Below are positions 1 through 9,125 of a DNA stretch of 64,000 nucleotides, piece by piece. Location: the NCBI RefSeq assembly GCF_016836705.1, contig NZ_JAFCGY010000001.1, positions 1,302,001 through 1,366,000 of the forward strand, given 5' to 3'. Each line of letters begins with the position of its first letter. Position 1 is the stretch's first letter. The position numbers and the translations under genes were made by a program. Source of the stretch: Mesorhizobium caraganae (GTDB taxonomy: Bacteria; Pseudomonadota; Alphaproteobacteria; Rhizobiales; Rhizobiaceae). The notes below the pieces were generated by a model. That model was given only the letters and a program-made list of their open reading frames with translations, was not told the origin of the DNA and did not search any database.

Positions 1-1726
1 CGATAGCCATAACCGTGGTCGAACCCTGGCTGTGTTCGGTGACGCCGAGGCCGTAATAGATCGCGCCGTTGCCGCCCTTGGCATAGAGCCGCGCAGCACC
101 CCGGATCAGCTCCGGGTCGACGCCGGAAAGCTTGCCGACGGTCTCGGGGCTGTTCTCCGGCAAAGCGACGAAGGAGGCCCAGTCCTGGAACTCCGTCCAG
201 TCGCAGCGTTCGCGAATGAAGGCTTCATCGAAAAGCCCTTCGGTGACGATGACATGCGCGAGCGACGTCAGCACCGCTACGTTGGTGCCGGGCTTCAGCG
301 GCAGGTGGTAGTCGGCCTCGACATGCGCCGACTTGACCATTTCGGTGCGGCGCGGATCGAGCACGATCAGCTTGGCGCCCTGGCGCAGCCGCTTCTTCAG
401 TCGCGAGGCAAACACAGGATGCGCGGAAGCCGGATTGGCGCCGATGATGACGGCGACGTCGGTGAAGTCGACGGAATCGAAATCCTGGGTGCCCGCCGAG
501 GTGCCATAGGTCTGGCCGAGGCCGTAACCGGTCGGCGAGTGGCAGACGCGGGCGCAGGTGTCGACATTGTTGTTGCGGAAGCCTTGGCGCACCAGCTTCT
601 GCACCAGATAGGTCTCCTCATTCGTGCAGCGCGAGGACGTGATACCGCCGATCGAGGTGCGTCCGTATTGATATTGGATACGGCGGAATTCCTTGGCCGT
701 ATGGGCGATTGCCTCTTCCCAGCTCACCTCGCGCCAGGGATCGCTGACCTTTTCCCGGATCATCGGCGACAGGATGCGGTCCTTGTGGGTCGCGTAGCCA
801 TAGGCGAAACGGCCCTTCACGCAGGAGTGGCCGTGGTTCGCCTTGCCGTCCTTGTAGGGCATCATGCGAATGACTTCGTCGCCCTTCACTTCGGCCTTGA
901 AAGAGCAGCCGACGCCGCAATAGGCACAGGTGGTGACGGCCGAGCGCTCGGGCATGCCTTTCTCAAGCACGGTCTTTTCACGCAGCGCATCGGTTGGACA
1001 GGCCTGCACGCAGGCGCCGCAGGACACGCATTCGGAGGCAATAAAATCCTCATGCATGCCGGCGACCATGCGCGATTCGAAACCGCGGCCCTCGATCGTC
1101 AGCGCGAAGGTGCCTTGCACCTCCTCGCAGGCCCGCACGCAGCGCGAGCAGACGATGCACTGCGCCGGATCATAGGTGAAATAGGGGTTGGACTCATCGC
1201 GCGCGATGTAGTCGACCGTCAGCGAGCCATGGCCGGGCGCCACGCCGTTTTCCTGCTTGACGTGGTTGCGGCCCTCGATGCCGAAGCGGTTTTCGGTCAG
1301 GCCAACCGACTTCGCCACCGCGTCGAACTCGCTGGCGCCGGTACCGGCCTTCTCGTTCCAGCCGGTCGGATGGTCGGAAACGTAAAGCTCCATGACACCG
1401 CGGCGGATGGCGTCGAGCCGCTCGGATTGCGTGCGCACCACCATGCCTTCGCCGACCGGCGTCGTGCAGGATGCCGGCGTGCCGCCGCGCCCTTCGATCT
1501 CAACGAGGCAGACGCGGCAGGAGCCGAACGAGTCCAACATGTCCGTGGCGCAGAGTTTTGGAATCTCGACCCCGCCTTCCATCGCCGCGCGCATGATCGA
1601 CGTACCCTCCGGCACGCTGATACTGCGGCCGTCGACGATCAGCGTGACCTGCTTTTGCGCCTTCGATTCCGGGGTTCCGTAGTCGAGTTCCTCGATGAGT
1701 GTCGGGAAGTCGGCCTTGATATTCAT
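1..1726 (-). CDS. fdsA: NAD-dependent formate dehydrogenase alpha subunit (partial, 3' end off the left edge)
   Basis: Catalytic molybdenum subunit that oxidises formate to CO2 in the cytoplasmic FdsGBA complex. The visible 575 codons begin MNIKADFPTL. In order they show a [2Fe-2S] domain (Cys near residues 59, 70, 73 and 87), a ferredoxin-like segment with CIVCSRCVRAC and CVSCGACVQACP, then the molybdopterin domain with its own Fe-S motif CAYCGVGC. The likely Mo-ligand cysteine lies in CARVCHSPTGYGLG, so this is a cysteine and not a selenocysteine enzyme. The start follows the fdsB stop by about 10 bases on the minus strand, giving the order fdsG-fdsB-fdsA. The C-terminal cofactor-binding part and the usual downstream fdhD/fdsD genes would lie outside the window. 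Identification is firm; the lack of a stop codon is only a window-edge effect. Confidence 0.96.
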   Translation of the reverse strand, partial: MNIKADFPTLIEELDYGTPESKAQKQVTLIVDGRSISVPEGTSIMRAAMEGGVEIPKLCATDMLDSFGSCRVCLVEIEGRGGTPASCTTPVGEGMVVRTQSERLDAIRRGVMELYVSDHPTGWNEKAGTGASEFDAVAKSVGLTENRFGIEGRNHVKQENGVAPGHGSLTVDYIARDESNPYFTYDPAQCIVCSRCVRACEEVQGTFALTIEGRGFESRMVAGMHEDFIASECVSCGACVQACPTDALREKTVLEKGMPERSAVTTCAYCGVGCSFKAEVKGDEVIRMMPYKDGKANHGHSCVKGRFAYGYATHKDRILSPMIREKVSDPWREVSWEEAIAHTAKEFRRIQYQYGRTSIGGITSSRCTNEETYLVQKLVRQGFRNNNVDTCARVCHSPTGYGLGQTYGTSAGTQDFDSVDFTDVAVIIGANPASAHPVFASRLKKRLRQGAKLIVLDPRRTEMVKSAHVEADYHLPLKPGTNVAVLTSLAHVIVTEGLFDEAFIRERCDWTEFQDWASFVALPENSPETVGKLSGVDPELIRGAARLYAKGGNGAIYYGLGVTEHSQGSTTVMAI

Positions 1727-1736
1727 CTGCCAGCTC

Positions 1737-3293
1737 CTATTCAGCAGCTACGCGCGCCGGCGCGGGCTTGAAATCTTCGGGGAAATGGGTGATCGAGCTC
1801 ATCACCGGGTAGGGCGTGAAGCCGCCCAGCGCGCAGAGCGATCCGAACTTCATCGTGTTGCAGAGATCGGTGACCAGAGCCAGGTTCTTTTCCGGCTCGA
1901 TGCCGGCGGCAAGCCTGTCGATGGTCTCCACCCCGCGTGTCGAGCCGATGCGGCAGGGCGTGCACTTGCCGCAGCTTTCGATGGCGCAGAACTCCATGGC
2001 GAAGCGCGCCTGCTTCAGCATGTCGGCGGTATCGTCGAACACGGTGATGCCGGCATGACCGATCAGCCCGTCACGCTTCGCGAACTCTTCGTAGTCGAAC
2101 GGCGTGTCGAACAGCGCGCGCGGGAAATAGGCGCCGAGCGGGCCGCCGACCTGCACTGCCTTCACCGGCCGGCCAGTCGCTGTGCCGCCGCCGATGTCGT
2201 CGACGATTTCGCCGAGCGTCAGGCCGAACGCCGTCTCGAACAGTCCGCCATGCTTGACGTTGCCGGCGATCTGGATCGGGATGGTGCCGCGCGAGCGGCC
2301 CATGCCGAAATCCTTGTAGAAGGCAGCACCCTTGTCCATGATGATCGGCACCGAAGCCAGCGAGATTACGTTGTTGATCACCGTCGGCTTGCCGAACAAT
2401 CCCTGGATTGCCGGCAGCGGCGGCTTGGCGCGAACCACGCCGCGCTTGCCTTCAAGGCTGTTCAGCAGCGAAGTTTCCTCACCGCAGACATAGGCGCCGG
2501 CGCCTACCCGGATTTCCATGTCGAAGGCGTTGGGCGAACCCAGCACGTTGACGCCGAGCACGCCGGCTTTGCGGGCGAACTCGACAGCCTTGTTCATGAC
2601 AGCCACCGCATGCGGATATTCCGAGCGGATATAGACAAAACCCTTGGTCGCGCCGGTGGCGATGCCGGCGATCGCCATGCCTTCGATCAGCACGAAGGGA
2701 TCGCCTTCCATGATCATGCGGTCGGCGAAAGTGGCGCTGTCGCCTTCGTCGGCGTTGCAGACGATGTACTTACGCTCGCCGGCGGTATCAAGCACCGTCT
2801 TCCACTTGATGCCGGTCGGGAAGCCAGCGCCGCCGCGACCGCGCAAGCCCGATTCGGTGACCTGCTTGACGATGTCGAGCGGCGCCATAGCCACCGCGTT
2901 CTGCAGGCCCTTCAGTCCGCCGAGCGACTTGTAGGCGTCGAGCGACAGCGGGTCGTTGATGCCGCAACGCGCGAAGGTCAGGCGCGTCTGCTTGGCCAGG
3001 AACGGGATTTTGTCAGGCGCGCCCAGCCAGCGCTTGTGATGGCCACCCTTGAGGAAGCCGCTGTCGAACAGGCTCTTGACATCGGAAGGCTTCACCGGCC
3101 CGTAAGCGACGCGGCCCTCGGCGGTCGCGACCTCGACCATCGGTTCGAGGAAATAGGCGCCGCGCGAGCCGTTGCGCACGATCTTGGCCTCGATGCCTCG
3201 TTCGGCCAGTTCTGCACGAATCGCCTTGGCGACCTTTTCGGCGCCGAGCGCCAGCGCGCCGGAGTCACCTGGAATGTAGATGCGCGGGATCAT
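1737..3293 (-). CDS. fdsB: NAD-dependent formate dehydrogenase beta subunit
   Basis: The 518-aa diaphorase subunit passes electrons from formate to NAD+ through FMN. It has an N-terminal thioredoxin-like segment followed by a NuoF-like core. The glycine-rich GRGGAGFPTGIKWK region (nucleotide/FMN binding) is clear, as is the C-terminal [4Fe-4S] motif ESCGKCTPCRIGSTRG. Length and domain order match FdsB of the Cupriavidus type, not plain NuoF. The ATG overlaps the fdsG stop by 4 nt (ATGA), so the two are translationally coupled. Expression should follow the LysR-controlled promoter upstream of fdsG. Confidence 0.97.
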   Translation of the reverse strand: MIPRIYIPGDSGALALGAEKVAKAIRAELAERGIEAKIVRNGSRGAYFLEPMVEVATAEGRVAYGPVKPSDVKSLFDSGFLKGGHHKRWLGAPDKIPFLAKQTRLTFARCGINDPLSLDAYKSLGGLKGLQNAVAMAPLDIVKQVTESGLRGRGGAGFPTGIKWKTVLDTAGERKYIVCNADEGDSATFADRMIMEGDPFVLIEGMAIAGIATGATKGFVYIRSEYPHAVAVMNKAVEFARKAGVLGVNVLGSPNAFDMEIRVGAGAYVCGEETSLLNSLEGKRGVVRAKPPLPAIQGLFGKPTVINNVISLASVPIIMDKGAAFYKDFGMGRSRGTIPIQIAGNVKHGGLFETAFGLTLGEIVDDIGGGTATGRPVKAVQVGGPLGAYFPRALFDTPFDYEEFAKRDGLIGHAGITVFDDTADMLKQARFAMEFCAIESCGKCTPCRIGSTRGVETIDRLAAGIEPEKNLALVTDLCNTMKFGSLCALGGFTPYPVMSSITHFPEDFKPAPARVAAE

Positions 3294-3769
3294 GAGCGTA
3301 CCTCCGCGACGATCTCTTCGATCTTCTCGTCATCGAGCCGCCCGATCACCTCACCATCCAGCATCGCCGACGGTGAACAGGCGCAAAGCCCGAGGCAATA
3401 GACAGGCTCAAGTGTAACCGATCCGTCGCGGGTGGTCTCGTGGAAATCGATGCCGAGCAGCTGCTTGACCTTTGCGGCGATCGCATCCGAACCCATCGAC
3501 TGGCAGGCTTCCGCCTGGCAGAGCTTGAGCACGTGCCGGCCGGCCGGGCGGGCGCGAAAATCATGATAGAAGGTCACGACACCGTGCACCTCGGCCCTCG
3601 ACAGGTTCAGCCCATCAGCGATGACGGGCACGGCGTCCTGCGGTACGTGGCCAAATTCTTCCTGGATGCCGTGAAGGATCGGCAGCAGTGGACCCTCGAG
3701 GTCCTTCAGCTCCTGGATGATCGCAGCCGTGCGCGACTGGATCTCGGTACTTGCAGGCTGCATCGTCAT
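3290..3769 (-). CDS. fdsG: NAD-dependent formate dehydrogenase gamma subunit
   Basis: A 159-aa NuoE-like subunit carrying one [2Fe-2S] cluster that serves the electron path from FdsA/FdsB. The four ligands appear as LCQAEACQSMG and, about 40 residues later, YCLGLCACSP. It is the first gene of the operon and starts about 90 bases downstream of the 17-bp operator at 3861-3877. The upstream spacer has a purine-rich stretch but no outstanding Shine-Dalgarno sequence. The fdsG-fdsB-fdsA order matches characterised soluble NAD-linked formate dehydrogenases, which makes a complex I origin unlikely; no other nuo genes are near. Confidence 0.96.
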   Translation of the reverse strand: MTMQPASTEIQSRTAAIIQELKDLEGPLLPILHGIQEEFGHVPQDAVPVIADGLNLSRAEVHGVVTFYHDFRARPAGRHVLKLCQAEACQSMGSDAIAAKVKQLLGIDFHETTRDGSVTLEPVYCLGLCACSPSAMLDGEVIGRLDDEKIEEIVAEVRS

Positions 3770-3860
3770 GCAGCGCCCTCCCTGGTCGATAGCGGTCTCG
3801 CGCTAAGTGCTTACGAAATCAGAGGAAACCCCCGAAATCAATAAAGCTGATCCGTCGCTT

Positions 3861-3877
3861 GATAGAAATTTTCTATC
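3861..3877. promoter_or_regulatory. Predicted LysR-type operator of the fds operon
   Basis: The 17-nt sequence GATAGAAATTTTCTATC is a perfect palindrome with 8-nt arms around one central base. It contains the LysR-family consensus T-N11-A (TAGAAATTTTCTA). It lies between the LysR gene, which ends at 3905, and the fdsG start at 3769, where an activator site for the fds promoter is expected. The binding function is inferred. Confidence 0.7.
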
Positions 3878-3904
3878 GAAACCCGTCAGCCTGCATTGTC
3901 TAGC

Positions 3905-4804
3905 CTAGCGGTGGTTGCGGAAATCGTCTGCCAGCGCCATCGCCTCGTCCAGCAGCGCCTGTACCAGCGGCGTGTGCGGCTCGCGCGGTGCGGCCACCAG
4001 CCCGACGGTGTGGCTGGCATCCGGCTCGACGATCGGGATGGCCCGGATCGGCTCGGAAAAGCCGAATGTTTCCGCGAGGTTGAGCGGCATGATCGACGAC
4101 CATTTGCCGGTCCTTATATGCGAGAACAGCACGATCATTGAATTGGATTCCAGCGTTGGCCGCATCTCGACGCCGGCCTCGGCCAGATGCTGGTCGATGA
4201 TGCGGCGGTTCTGCATGTCCGGCGTCAGCAGGCAGAGCGGCAGCTGGCTGAGTTCGGCCCACGTCACTTTGTCGCGGTCGGAGTACGGATTTCCGACAGC
4301 GGTGATCAGCTGGTAGCGCTCGTCATAGAGCGGCACACTGGTGACGCGGCCGAGCGGCTCGTTGTCGAGATAGGTGATGCCGGCATCGACGTCGAAATTG
4401 CCAAGCAGCGACAGCACCTCGATCGAGGTGCGCGACAGGATCGAGAAGGTGACGCCGGGGTGCTTTGCCCGGAATGGTGTCGTCAGCCGCGCCACCATCG
4501 CTAAAGCGGTGGGGATCGCCGCGATGCGGATGCGCCCCGAAAGGCCGTGGCGTGCCGCCCGCATCTCTTCCTTCATGGCACGGCTGTCGCCGACGATGCG
4601 GCGCGCCCACGCCAGCACCTGCTTGCCTTCCGGCGTCAGCCCCTGAAAGCGCGAGCCGCGCAGCACCAGCATGACGCCGAGCTGCTCCTCCAGTTGCTTG
4701 ATCGCCGCCGAAAGCGTCGGCTGGGTGACGCCGCACACCTCCGCCGCCCGGCCGAAATGCTCCTCCTTGGCCAGCGCGATGAAAAATTCCAGCTTGTCGA
4801 TCAT
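3905..4804 (-). CDS. LysR-family transcriptional regulator, likely regulator of fds genes
   Basis: A 299-aa protein of normal LysR length. Residues 1-60 form the winged helix-turn-helix (MIDKLEFFIALAKEEHFGRA, then TQPTLSAAIKQLEE), and the rest is a periplasmic-binding-protein-like effector domain. It is encoded on the same strand and just upstream of fdsGBA, with a T-N11-A palindrome in the 135-base gap. This supports a role as local regulator of formate oxidation. The effector is unknown; formate or a metabolic signal is only a guess. Its own promoter shares the 160-base divergent region with the mrp gene. Confidence 0.9.
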   Translation of the reverse strand: MIDKLEFFIALAKEEHFGRAAEVCGVTQPTLSAAIKQLEEQLGVMLVLRGSRFQGLTPEGKQVLAWARRIVGDSRAMKEEMRAARHGLSGRIRIAAIPTALAMVARLTTPFRAKHPGVTFSILSRTSIEVLSLLGNFDVDAGITYLDNEPLGRVTSVPLYDERYQLITAVGNPYSDRDKVTWAELSQLPLCLLTPDMQNRRIIDQHLAEAGVEMRPTLESNSMIVLFSHIRTGKWSSIMPLNLAETFGFSEPIRAIPIVEPDASHTVGLVAAPREPHTPLVQALLDEAMALADDFRNHR

Positions 4805-4964
4805 TGGCGCAAGCTAACCGGCGCCGGGCGGCGGCGCCAGACGCAGTTGGGCACCTCAGCCATTCCGTCGATTTCCGGGCAGAGCACGCCGGCTGTTGCG
4901 CCACGACTTGGTTCTGCCGGGAAACTGCATTATCTCAGGCGCAAGCTTGCATAAGGAAGACCTG

Positions 4965-6140
4965 ATGTCCGTCACCAAGGAAATCGTCACCGAGCGCCTG
5001 AAGACGGTCAACGGGCCGGACTTCACCGGCAACATCGTTGATCTCGGCATGGTTTCGGAGATTTTCATCGCCGATTCGAAAGTATTCTTCTCGATCACCG
5101 TTCCCGCTGCCCGCGCGCAGGAGATGGAACCGTTGCGCGCCGCCGCCGAGCGCGTCGTCAAGGCGATTCCCGGCGTCGCCGGCGCCGTCGTCGCGCTGAC
5201 GGCGGAAAGGAAGGGCGGCGGAATGGAGGCGCCGGTTCCGGCGCGCCCCGCACCCAGACCGGCACCGCCGGCTCCGCCAACCGCGCCACGCGGGGCTCCG
5301 CACGCCCCGGCCTCGCATAGCTCGGGCAAGCGTGGCGTGCCCGGCATCGAGGCGATTATCGCGGTTGCGTCCGGCAAGGGCGGCGTCGGCAAGTCGACCA
5401 CCGCCGTCAACATCGCCCTCGGCCTCGCCGCCAATGGCCTGCGGGTCGGCGTGCTCGATGCCGACATTTACGGGCCGTCCATGCCAAGGCTGCTCAATAT
5501 CCATGGCCGGCCGCAGACGGTCGACGGCAAGATCCTGAAACCGATGGAGAATTACGGCCTCAAGGTGATGTCGATGGGCTTCCTCGTCGACGAGGAGACG
5601 CCGATGATCTGGCGTGGCCCGATGGTGATGTCGGCGTTGACGCAGATGCTGCGCGAAGTCGAATGGGGCCGGCTCGACGTGCTCGTCGTCGACATGCCGC
5701 CCGGCACCGGCGACGCCCAGTTGACCATGGCCCAGCAGGTGCCGCTGGCCGGCGCAGTCATCGTCTCGACGCCGCAGGACCTGGCCCTGATCGACGCCCG
5801 CAAGGGGTTGAACATGTTCAAGAAGGTCGACGTGCCGCTGCTCGGCATTGTCGAGAATATGAGCTATTTCGTCGCCCCGGACACCGGCAAGCGCTACGAC
5901 ATTTTCGGCCATGGCGGCGCCCGGCGCGAAGCCGAACGTCTCGGCGTGACCTTCCTTGGCGAAGTGCCGCTGGAAATGGGCATCCGCGAAAGCTCGGACG
6001 AAGGCTCGCCGGTGGTGGCGTCAAAGCCCGATAGCCCCGAGGCGAAGATCTATCGCGACATTGCTTCGAAGGTCTGGGACCGGGTCAACGAAGAGCGCGG
6101 CGCGGCCGAAGCGGCGGTGCCGAGCATCGTGTTCGAGTAG
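4965..6140 (+). CDS. mrp: Mrp/ApbC/NBP35-family P-loop ATPase, cysteine-free
   Basis: A 391-aa protein of the iron-sulfur carrier family Mrp/ApbC. Residues 1-85 are a MIP18/DUF59-like domain, followed by a Pro/Ala-rich linker (about 85-120). The deviant Walker A motif SGKGGVGKST sits near residue 137, and DMPPGTGD is present. I chose the ATG at 4965 because AAGGAAG precedes it by a few bases; a longer reading from 4896 has no such signal. The CPxC motif that usually bridges the Fe-S cluster is replaced (YFVAPDTGKRYD), and the whole protein has no cysteine. The family call is firm, but a standard scaffold mechanism is doubtful for this copy. Confidence 0.93.
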   Translation: MSVTKEIVTERLKTVNGPDFTGNIVDLGMVSEIFIADSKVFFSITVPAARAQEMEPLRAAAERVVKAIPGVAGAVVALTAERKGGGMEAPVPARPAPRPAPPAPPTAPRGAPHAPASHSSGKRGVPGIEAIIAVASGKGGVGKSTTAVNIALGLAANGLRVGVLDADIYGPSMPRLLNIHGRPQTVDGKILKPMENYGLKVMSMGFLVDEETPMIWRGPMVMSALTQMLREVEWGRLDVLVVDMPPGTGDAQLTMAQQVPLAGAVIVSTPQDLALIDARKGLNMFKKVDVPLLGIVENMSYFVAPDTGKRYDIFGHGGARREAERLGVTFLGEVPLEMGIRESSDEGSPVVASKPDSPEAKIYRDIASKVWDRVNEERGAAEAAVPSIVFE

Positions 6141-6147
6141 CGGGAAT

Positions 6148-6172
6148 ACCCCTTCCCTAAAGGGGGAGGGGT
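6148..6172. terminator. Candidate bidirectional terminator hairpin between mrp and coxG-like gene
   Basis: Arms ACCCCTTCCC and GGGGAGGGGT can form a 10-bp stem (one G-U) with a 5-nt loop, right between two convergent stop codons. There is no T run on either side, so termination is inferred from position and symmetry only. Confidence 0.45.
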
Positions 6173-6621
6173 TAACCGCCTACCTTCTCGCCGAACGTCG
6201 AAAAGAACTGACCCGCCAGTTTCTTCGACGTCGATTCGATCAGCCGGCTGCCGAGTTGGGCGATCTTGCCGCCGACATCGGCCTTGGCGGCGTATTTGAG
6301 CACCGTCGCATCCGGCCCGTCCGCCGTCAGCGTGACATCGGCGCCGCCCTTGGCGAAGCCGGCAATGCCGCCCTTGCCTTCGCCCTGGATGGTGTAGGCG
6401 TGCGGCGGCCTCAAATTCTTCAACGTCACCTCGCCGTTGAAGGTCGCCTTGATCGGCCCGATCTTCACCACCACCGTCGCCGCCATTTCGGTCGGCGATT
6501 TCATCTCCAGGTTCTGGCAGCCGGGAATGCTTTCCCGCAGCACGTCAGGATCATTCAGCGCTTCCCAGACTTTCTGTAGGGCGGCGGCAATGCGTTCCTC
6601 GCCTTCGATCACCAAAGCCAT
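6172..6621 (-). CDS. coxG: CoxG-like SRPBCC-fold protein
   Basis: A 149-aa protein of the carbon monoxide dehydrogenase subunit G (CoxG) family, whose members are helical-grip (START/SRPBCC) domains. CoxG proteins help mature or membrane-anchor molybdenum hydroxylases of the CO dehydrogenase type. The family pattern is clear in the N-terminal half (VWEALNDPDVLRESIPGCQ) and in the glycine-rich middle (GEGKGGIAGFAKGGADVTL). No coxSML genes lie in the window, so this is a stand-alone copy and its partner is unknown. It converges on mrp with about 30 bases between stops. Confidence 0.85.
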   Translation of the reverse strand: MALVIEGEERIAAALQKVWEALNDPDVLRESIPGCQNLEMKSPTEMAATVVVKIGPIKATFNGEVTLKNLRPPHAYTIQGEGKGGIAGFAKGGADVTLTADGPDATVLKYAAKADVGGKIAQLGSRLIESTSKKLAGQFFSTFGEKVGG

Positions 6622-6766
6622 CGATACCCTCCCGCGTTGCTCCGAAAAGGCCTAACGCAGGGTCCGACGCCTGTCTATCGCACCAAAGTCTGGGTGCGCT
6701 TGTGTGACCTCTTGCCTGCCACGGCGCGTTGCCATATCGATTTGTCTTACAAATACGGAGACCACA

Positions 6767-8572
6767 ATGGCAGGCGCCCCCACCAGAAAAAAGAAATTTC
6801 GCTCGCAGGAGTGGTTCGACAATCCCGACAATCCGGGCATGACAGCGCTCTATCTCGAGCGCTACCTGAATTACGGGCTGACGCGGGCCGAGCTGATGTC
6901 GGGCAAGCCGCTGATCGGCATCGCCCAGACCGGTTCGGATCTGTCGCCCTGTAATCGCCACCATATCGAACTGGCCAAGCGCGTGCGCGAAGGCATCGTC
7001 TCGATGGGCGGCATCCCCTTCGAATTCCCTTGCCATCCGATCCAGGAAACCGGCAAGCGCCCGACTGCGGCACTCGACCGCAACCTTGCCTATCTCAGCC
7101 TGGTCGAGGTGCTCTACGGCTATCCGCTCGACGGCGTCGTGCTGACCATCGGTTGCGACAAGACCACGCCGGCGCTTTTGATGGCGGCGGCCACCGTCAA
7201 CATTCCGGCGATTGCACTGTCGGTTGGCCCGATGCTCAATGGCTGGCACAAGGGCAAGCGCACGGGCTCCGGCACCATCGTCTGGGCATCGCGCCAGCGG
7301 CTGTCGGCCGGCGAGATCGACTATGACGAGTTTATGGACATCGTTGCCTCCTCGGCGCCGTCCACCGGCTATTGCAACACCATGGGCACCGCCACCACGA
7401 TGAACTCGCTGGCCGAGGCGCTCGGCATGCAACTGCCGGGCTCGGCCGCCATCCCCGCACCCTACCGCGAGCGTGGCCAGATTTCCTACGAGACGGGCAG
7501 GCGCATCGTCGAGATGGTGCATGAGGATCTGAAGCCCTCCGACATCATGACGCGTCAGGCATTCGAGAATGCCATCGTCGTCAATTCGGCGATAGGCGGC
7601 TCGACCAATGCGCCGATCCACCTCAATGCGATTGCCCGCCATCTCGGCGTGCCGCTCAACAATGACGACTGGCAGAAAATCGGCCTCAACGTGCCGCTGC
7701 TCGTCAATCTGCAGCCGACCGGCGAGTATCTCGGCGAGGACTACCACCATGCTGGTGGCGTGCCGGCGGTGGTGGCCGAGCTTTTGAAGGCCGGGCTTTT
7801 GCCGCATCCCGACGCCGTCACCGTCAACGGCAAGGCGATCGGCGACAATTGCCGCGGCGCGGCCAACGAGAACCAGGATGTCATCCGCAGCGTCGACAAG
7901 CCGCTCAAGGTCAATGCCGGTTTCATCAACCTCAGCGGCAATCTGTTCGATTCGGCGATCATGAAGACCAGCGGCATCTCGCCGGAATTCCGCGAACGCT
8001 ATCTGTCCAACCCGAAGGACCCGGAAGCCTTTGAAGGCAATGCCATGGTCTTCGACGGCCCGGAAGACTATCACGCCCGCATCGACGATCCGGCGCAAGG
8101 CATCGACGAGCATACCATCCTGTTCATGCGTGGCGCCGGCCCGATCGGCTATCCCGGCGGCGCCGAAGTCGTCAACATGCAGCCGCCCGCCTATCTCATC
8201 AAGAAGGGCATCCACGCTCTGGCCTGCATCGGCGACGGCCGCCAGTCGGGCACATCGGGCTCGCCGTCGATCCTCAACGCCTCGCCGGAAGCGGCAATAG
8301 GCGGCGGTCTGGCGCTGCTCAAGACCGGCGACCGCGTGCGCATCGACTTACGCAAAGGCACCGCCAACATCCTCGTCACCGACGAGGAAATCACGCGCCG
8401 CCGCGCCGAACTGCAGAACGATGGCGGCTATCACTACCCCAAGCACCAGACGCCATGGCAGGAAATCCAGCGCTCCATGGTCGACCAGTTCTCGGAAGGC
8501 ATGGTGCTGAAGCCGGCGGTGAAATACCAGGACGTCGCGCATACTAGCGGTGTGCCGAGAGACAACCACTAG
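6767..8572 (+). CDS. IlvD/Edd-family dehydratase, probable sugar-acid (pentonate) dehydratase
   Basis: A 601-aa Fe-S dehydratase that removes water from 2,3-dihydroxy acids. The three cluster-ligand cysteines are in [16 protein letters not shown] and [12 protein letters not shown]. The ~600-aa length and the N-terminal [14 protein letters not shown] fit the pentonate dehydratase branch (L-arabinonate/D-xylonate) better than the ~560-aa biosynthetic IlvD. The start was set at 6767, preceded by GGAG at a suitable distance; the reading frame is open 63 nt further upstream. No sugar transporter or aldolase gene adjoins it, so the substrate stays open. A strong terminator follows at 8594-8626. Confidence 0.9.
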   Translation: MAGAPTRKKKFRSQEWFDNPDNPGMTALYLERYLNYGLTRAELMSGKPLIGIAQTGSDLSPCNRHHIELAKRVREGIVSMGGIPFEFPCHPIQETGKRPTAALDRNLAYLSLVEVLYGYPLDGVVLTIGCDKTTPALLMAAATVNIPAIALSVGPMLNGWHKGKRTGSGTIVWASRQRLSAGEIDYDEFMDIVASSAPSTGYCNTMGTATTMNSLAEALGMQLPGSAAIPAPYRERGQISYETGRRIVEMVHEDLKPSDIMTRQAFENAIVVNSAIGGSTNAPIHLNAIARHLGVPLNNDDWQKIGLNVPLLVNLQPTGEYLGEDYHHAGGVPAVVAELLKAGLLPHPDAVTVNGKAIGDNCRGAANENQDVIRSVDKPLKVNAGFINLSGNLFDSAIMKTSGISPEFRERYLSNPKDPEAFEGNAMVFDGPEDYHARIDDPAQGIDEHTILFMRGAGPIGYPGGAEVVNMQPPAYLIKKGIHALACIGDGRQSGTSGSPSILNASPEAAIGGGLALLKTGDRVRIDLRKGTANILVTDEEITRRRAELQNDGGYHYPKHQTPWQEIQRSMVDQFSEGMVLKPAVKYQDVAHTSGVPRDNH

Positions 8573-8593
8573 CGTCGCAGGTTTGGTGAAATC

Positions 8594-8626
8594 AAAGGCG
8601 GCTTGCCATCGGGCAGGCCGCCTTTT
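8594..8626 (+). terminator. Rho-independent terminator after the IlvD/Edd dehydratase gene
   Basis: AAAGGCGGCTTGCC and GGCAGGCCGCCTTT-type arms form a stem of about 14 bp with a short loop, followed by a run of T. It lies 22 bases after the dehydratase stop codon. Confidence 0.85.
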
Positions 8627-8710
8627 CTCATGGCGACGCTCTTGTATCGGCTGGGCCGGGTCTACAGATACGTTATCTCGGCATGTTCTGCACAAGAGAT
8701 AGACCCATCA

Positions 8711-9109
8711 ATGACGAAACGGCGCTCTTCCCTTGGGTTTCTCGGCATGTTCGGCCGCTCGGGCGATTTGCGGGAACTCGACAGCGCGCTGCGCGCCGCC
8801 GATCTTCATCCGGCCCTTGTTCCCGAGGGCGTAAAGCTTACCATCGTCAACCTGATGAAAGACCATTGGCCGGACGAACCGCCGCCGGAGGCCTATCTGT
8901 CCGTGGCGCAGCTGTTCGGCTATTGTATCGCCGGGCCGCAAACGTTCGAGCAGGCCAACGGCCCGGAGCGACGGCTGGACGCGGAGCGTCGCATCGAAGC
9001 AGCGCTTGAAACCGGCGACAGTCTGGATGCGCAGATCGTGCTGATGGCGCTGCATGCCAAATTGATCAGCGCCGAGGTCGTCGATCGATTTGGGCTAAGC
9101 GCGGACTGA
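8711..9109 (+). CDS. Conserved-looking hypothetical protein (132 aa)
   Basis: I do not recognise this protein. It starts MTKRRSSLGFLGMFGRSG and has a predicted globular helical body (DLRELDSALRAADLHPALVP; ERRIEAALETGDSLDAQ). It has no signal peptide, membrane segment or metal motif. The ATG at 8711 was taken because upstream codons in the frame read through the terminator of the preceding gene. Base composition and codon use look like those of the neighbours, which supports a real gene. It converges on the MttB-like gene with only 16 bases between stop codons. Confidence 0.65.
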   Translation: MTKRRSSLGFLGMFGRSGDLRELDSALRAADLHPALVPEGVKLTIVNLMKDHWPDEPPPEAYLSVAQLFGYCIAGPQTFEQANGPERRLDAERRIEAALETGDSLDAQIVLMALHAKLISAEVVDRFGLSAD

Positions 9110-9125
9110 CTTCGTAAGGTTAGGC

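Noticed and set aside
32..1771. A 579-codon open frame on the plus strand over fdsA
   Set aside because: It is the antisense shadow of the formate dehydrogenase gene; the translation is rich in Arg, Ala, His and Asp and matches no family.
1695..3401. A 568-codon plus-strand open frame over fdsB
   Set aside because: Antisense shadow produced by high GC content; the minus-strand protein has all the family motifs.
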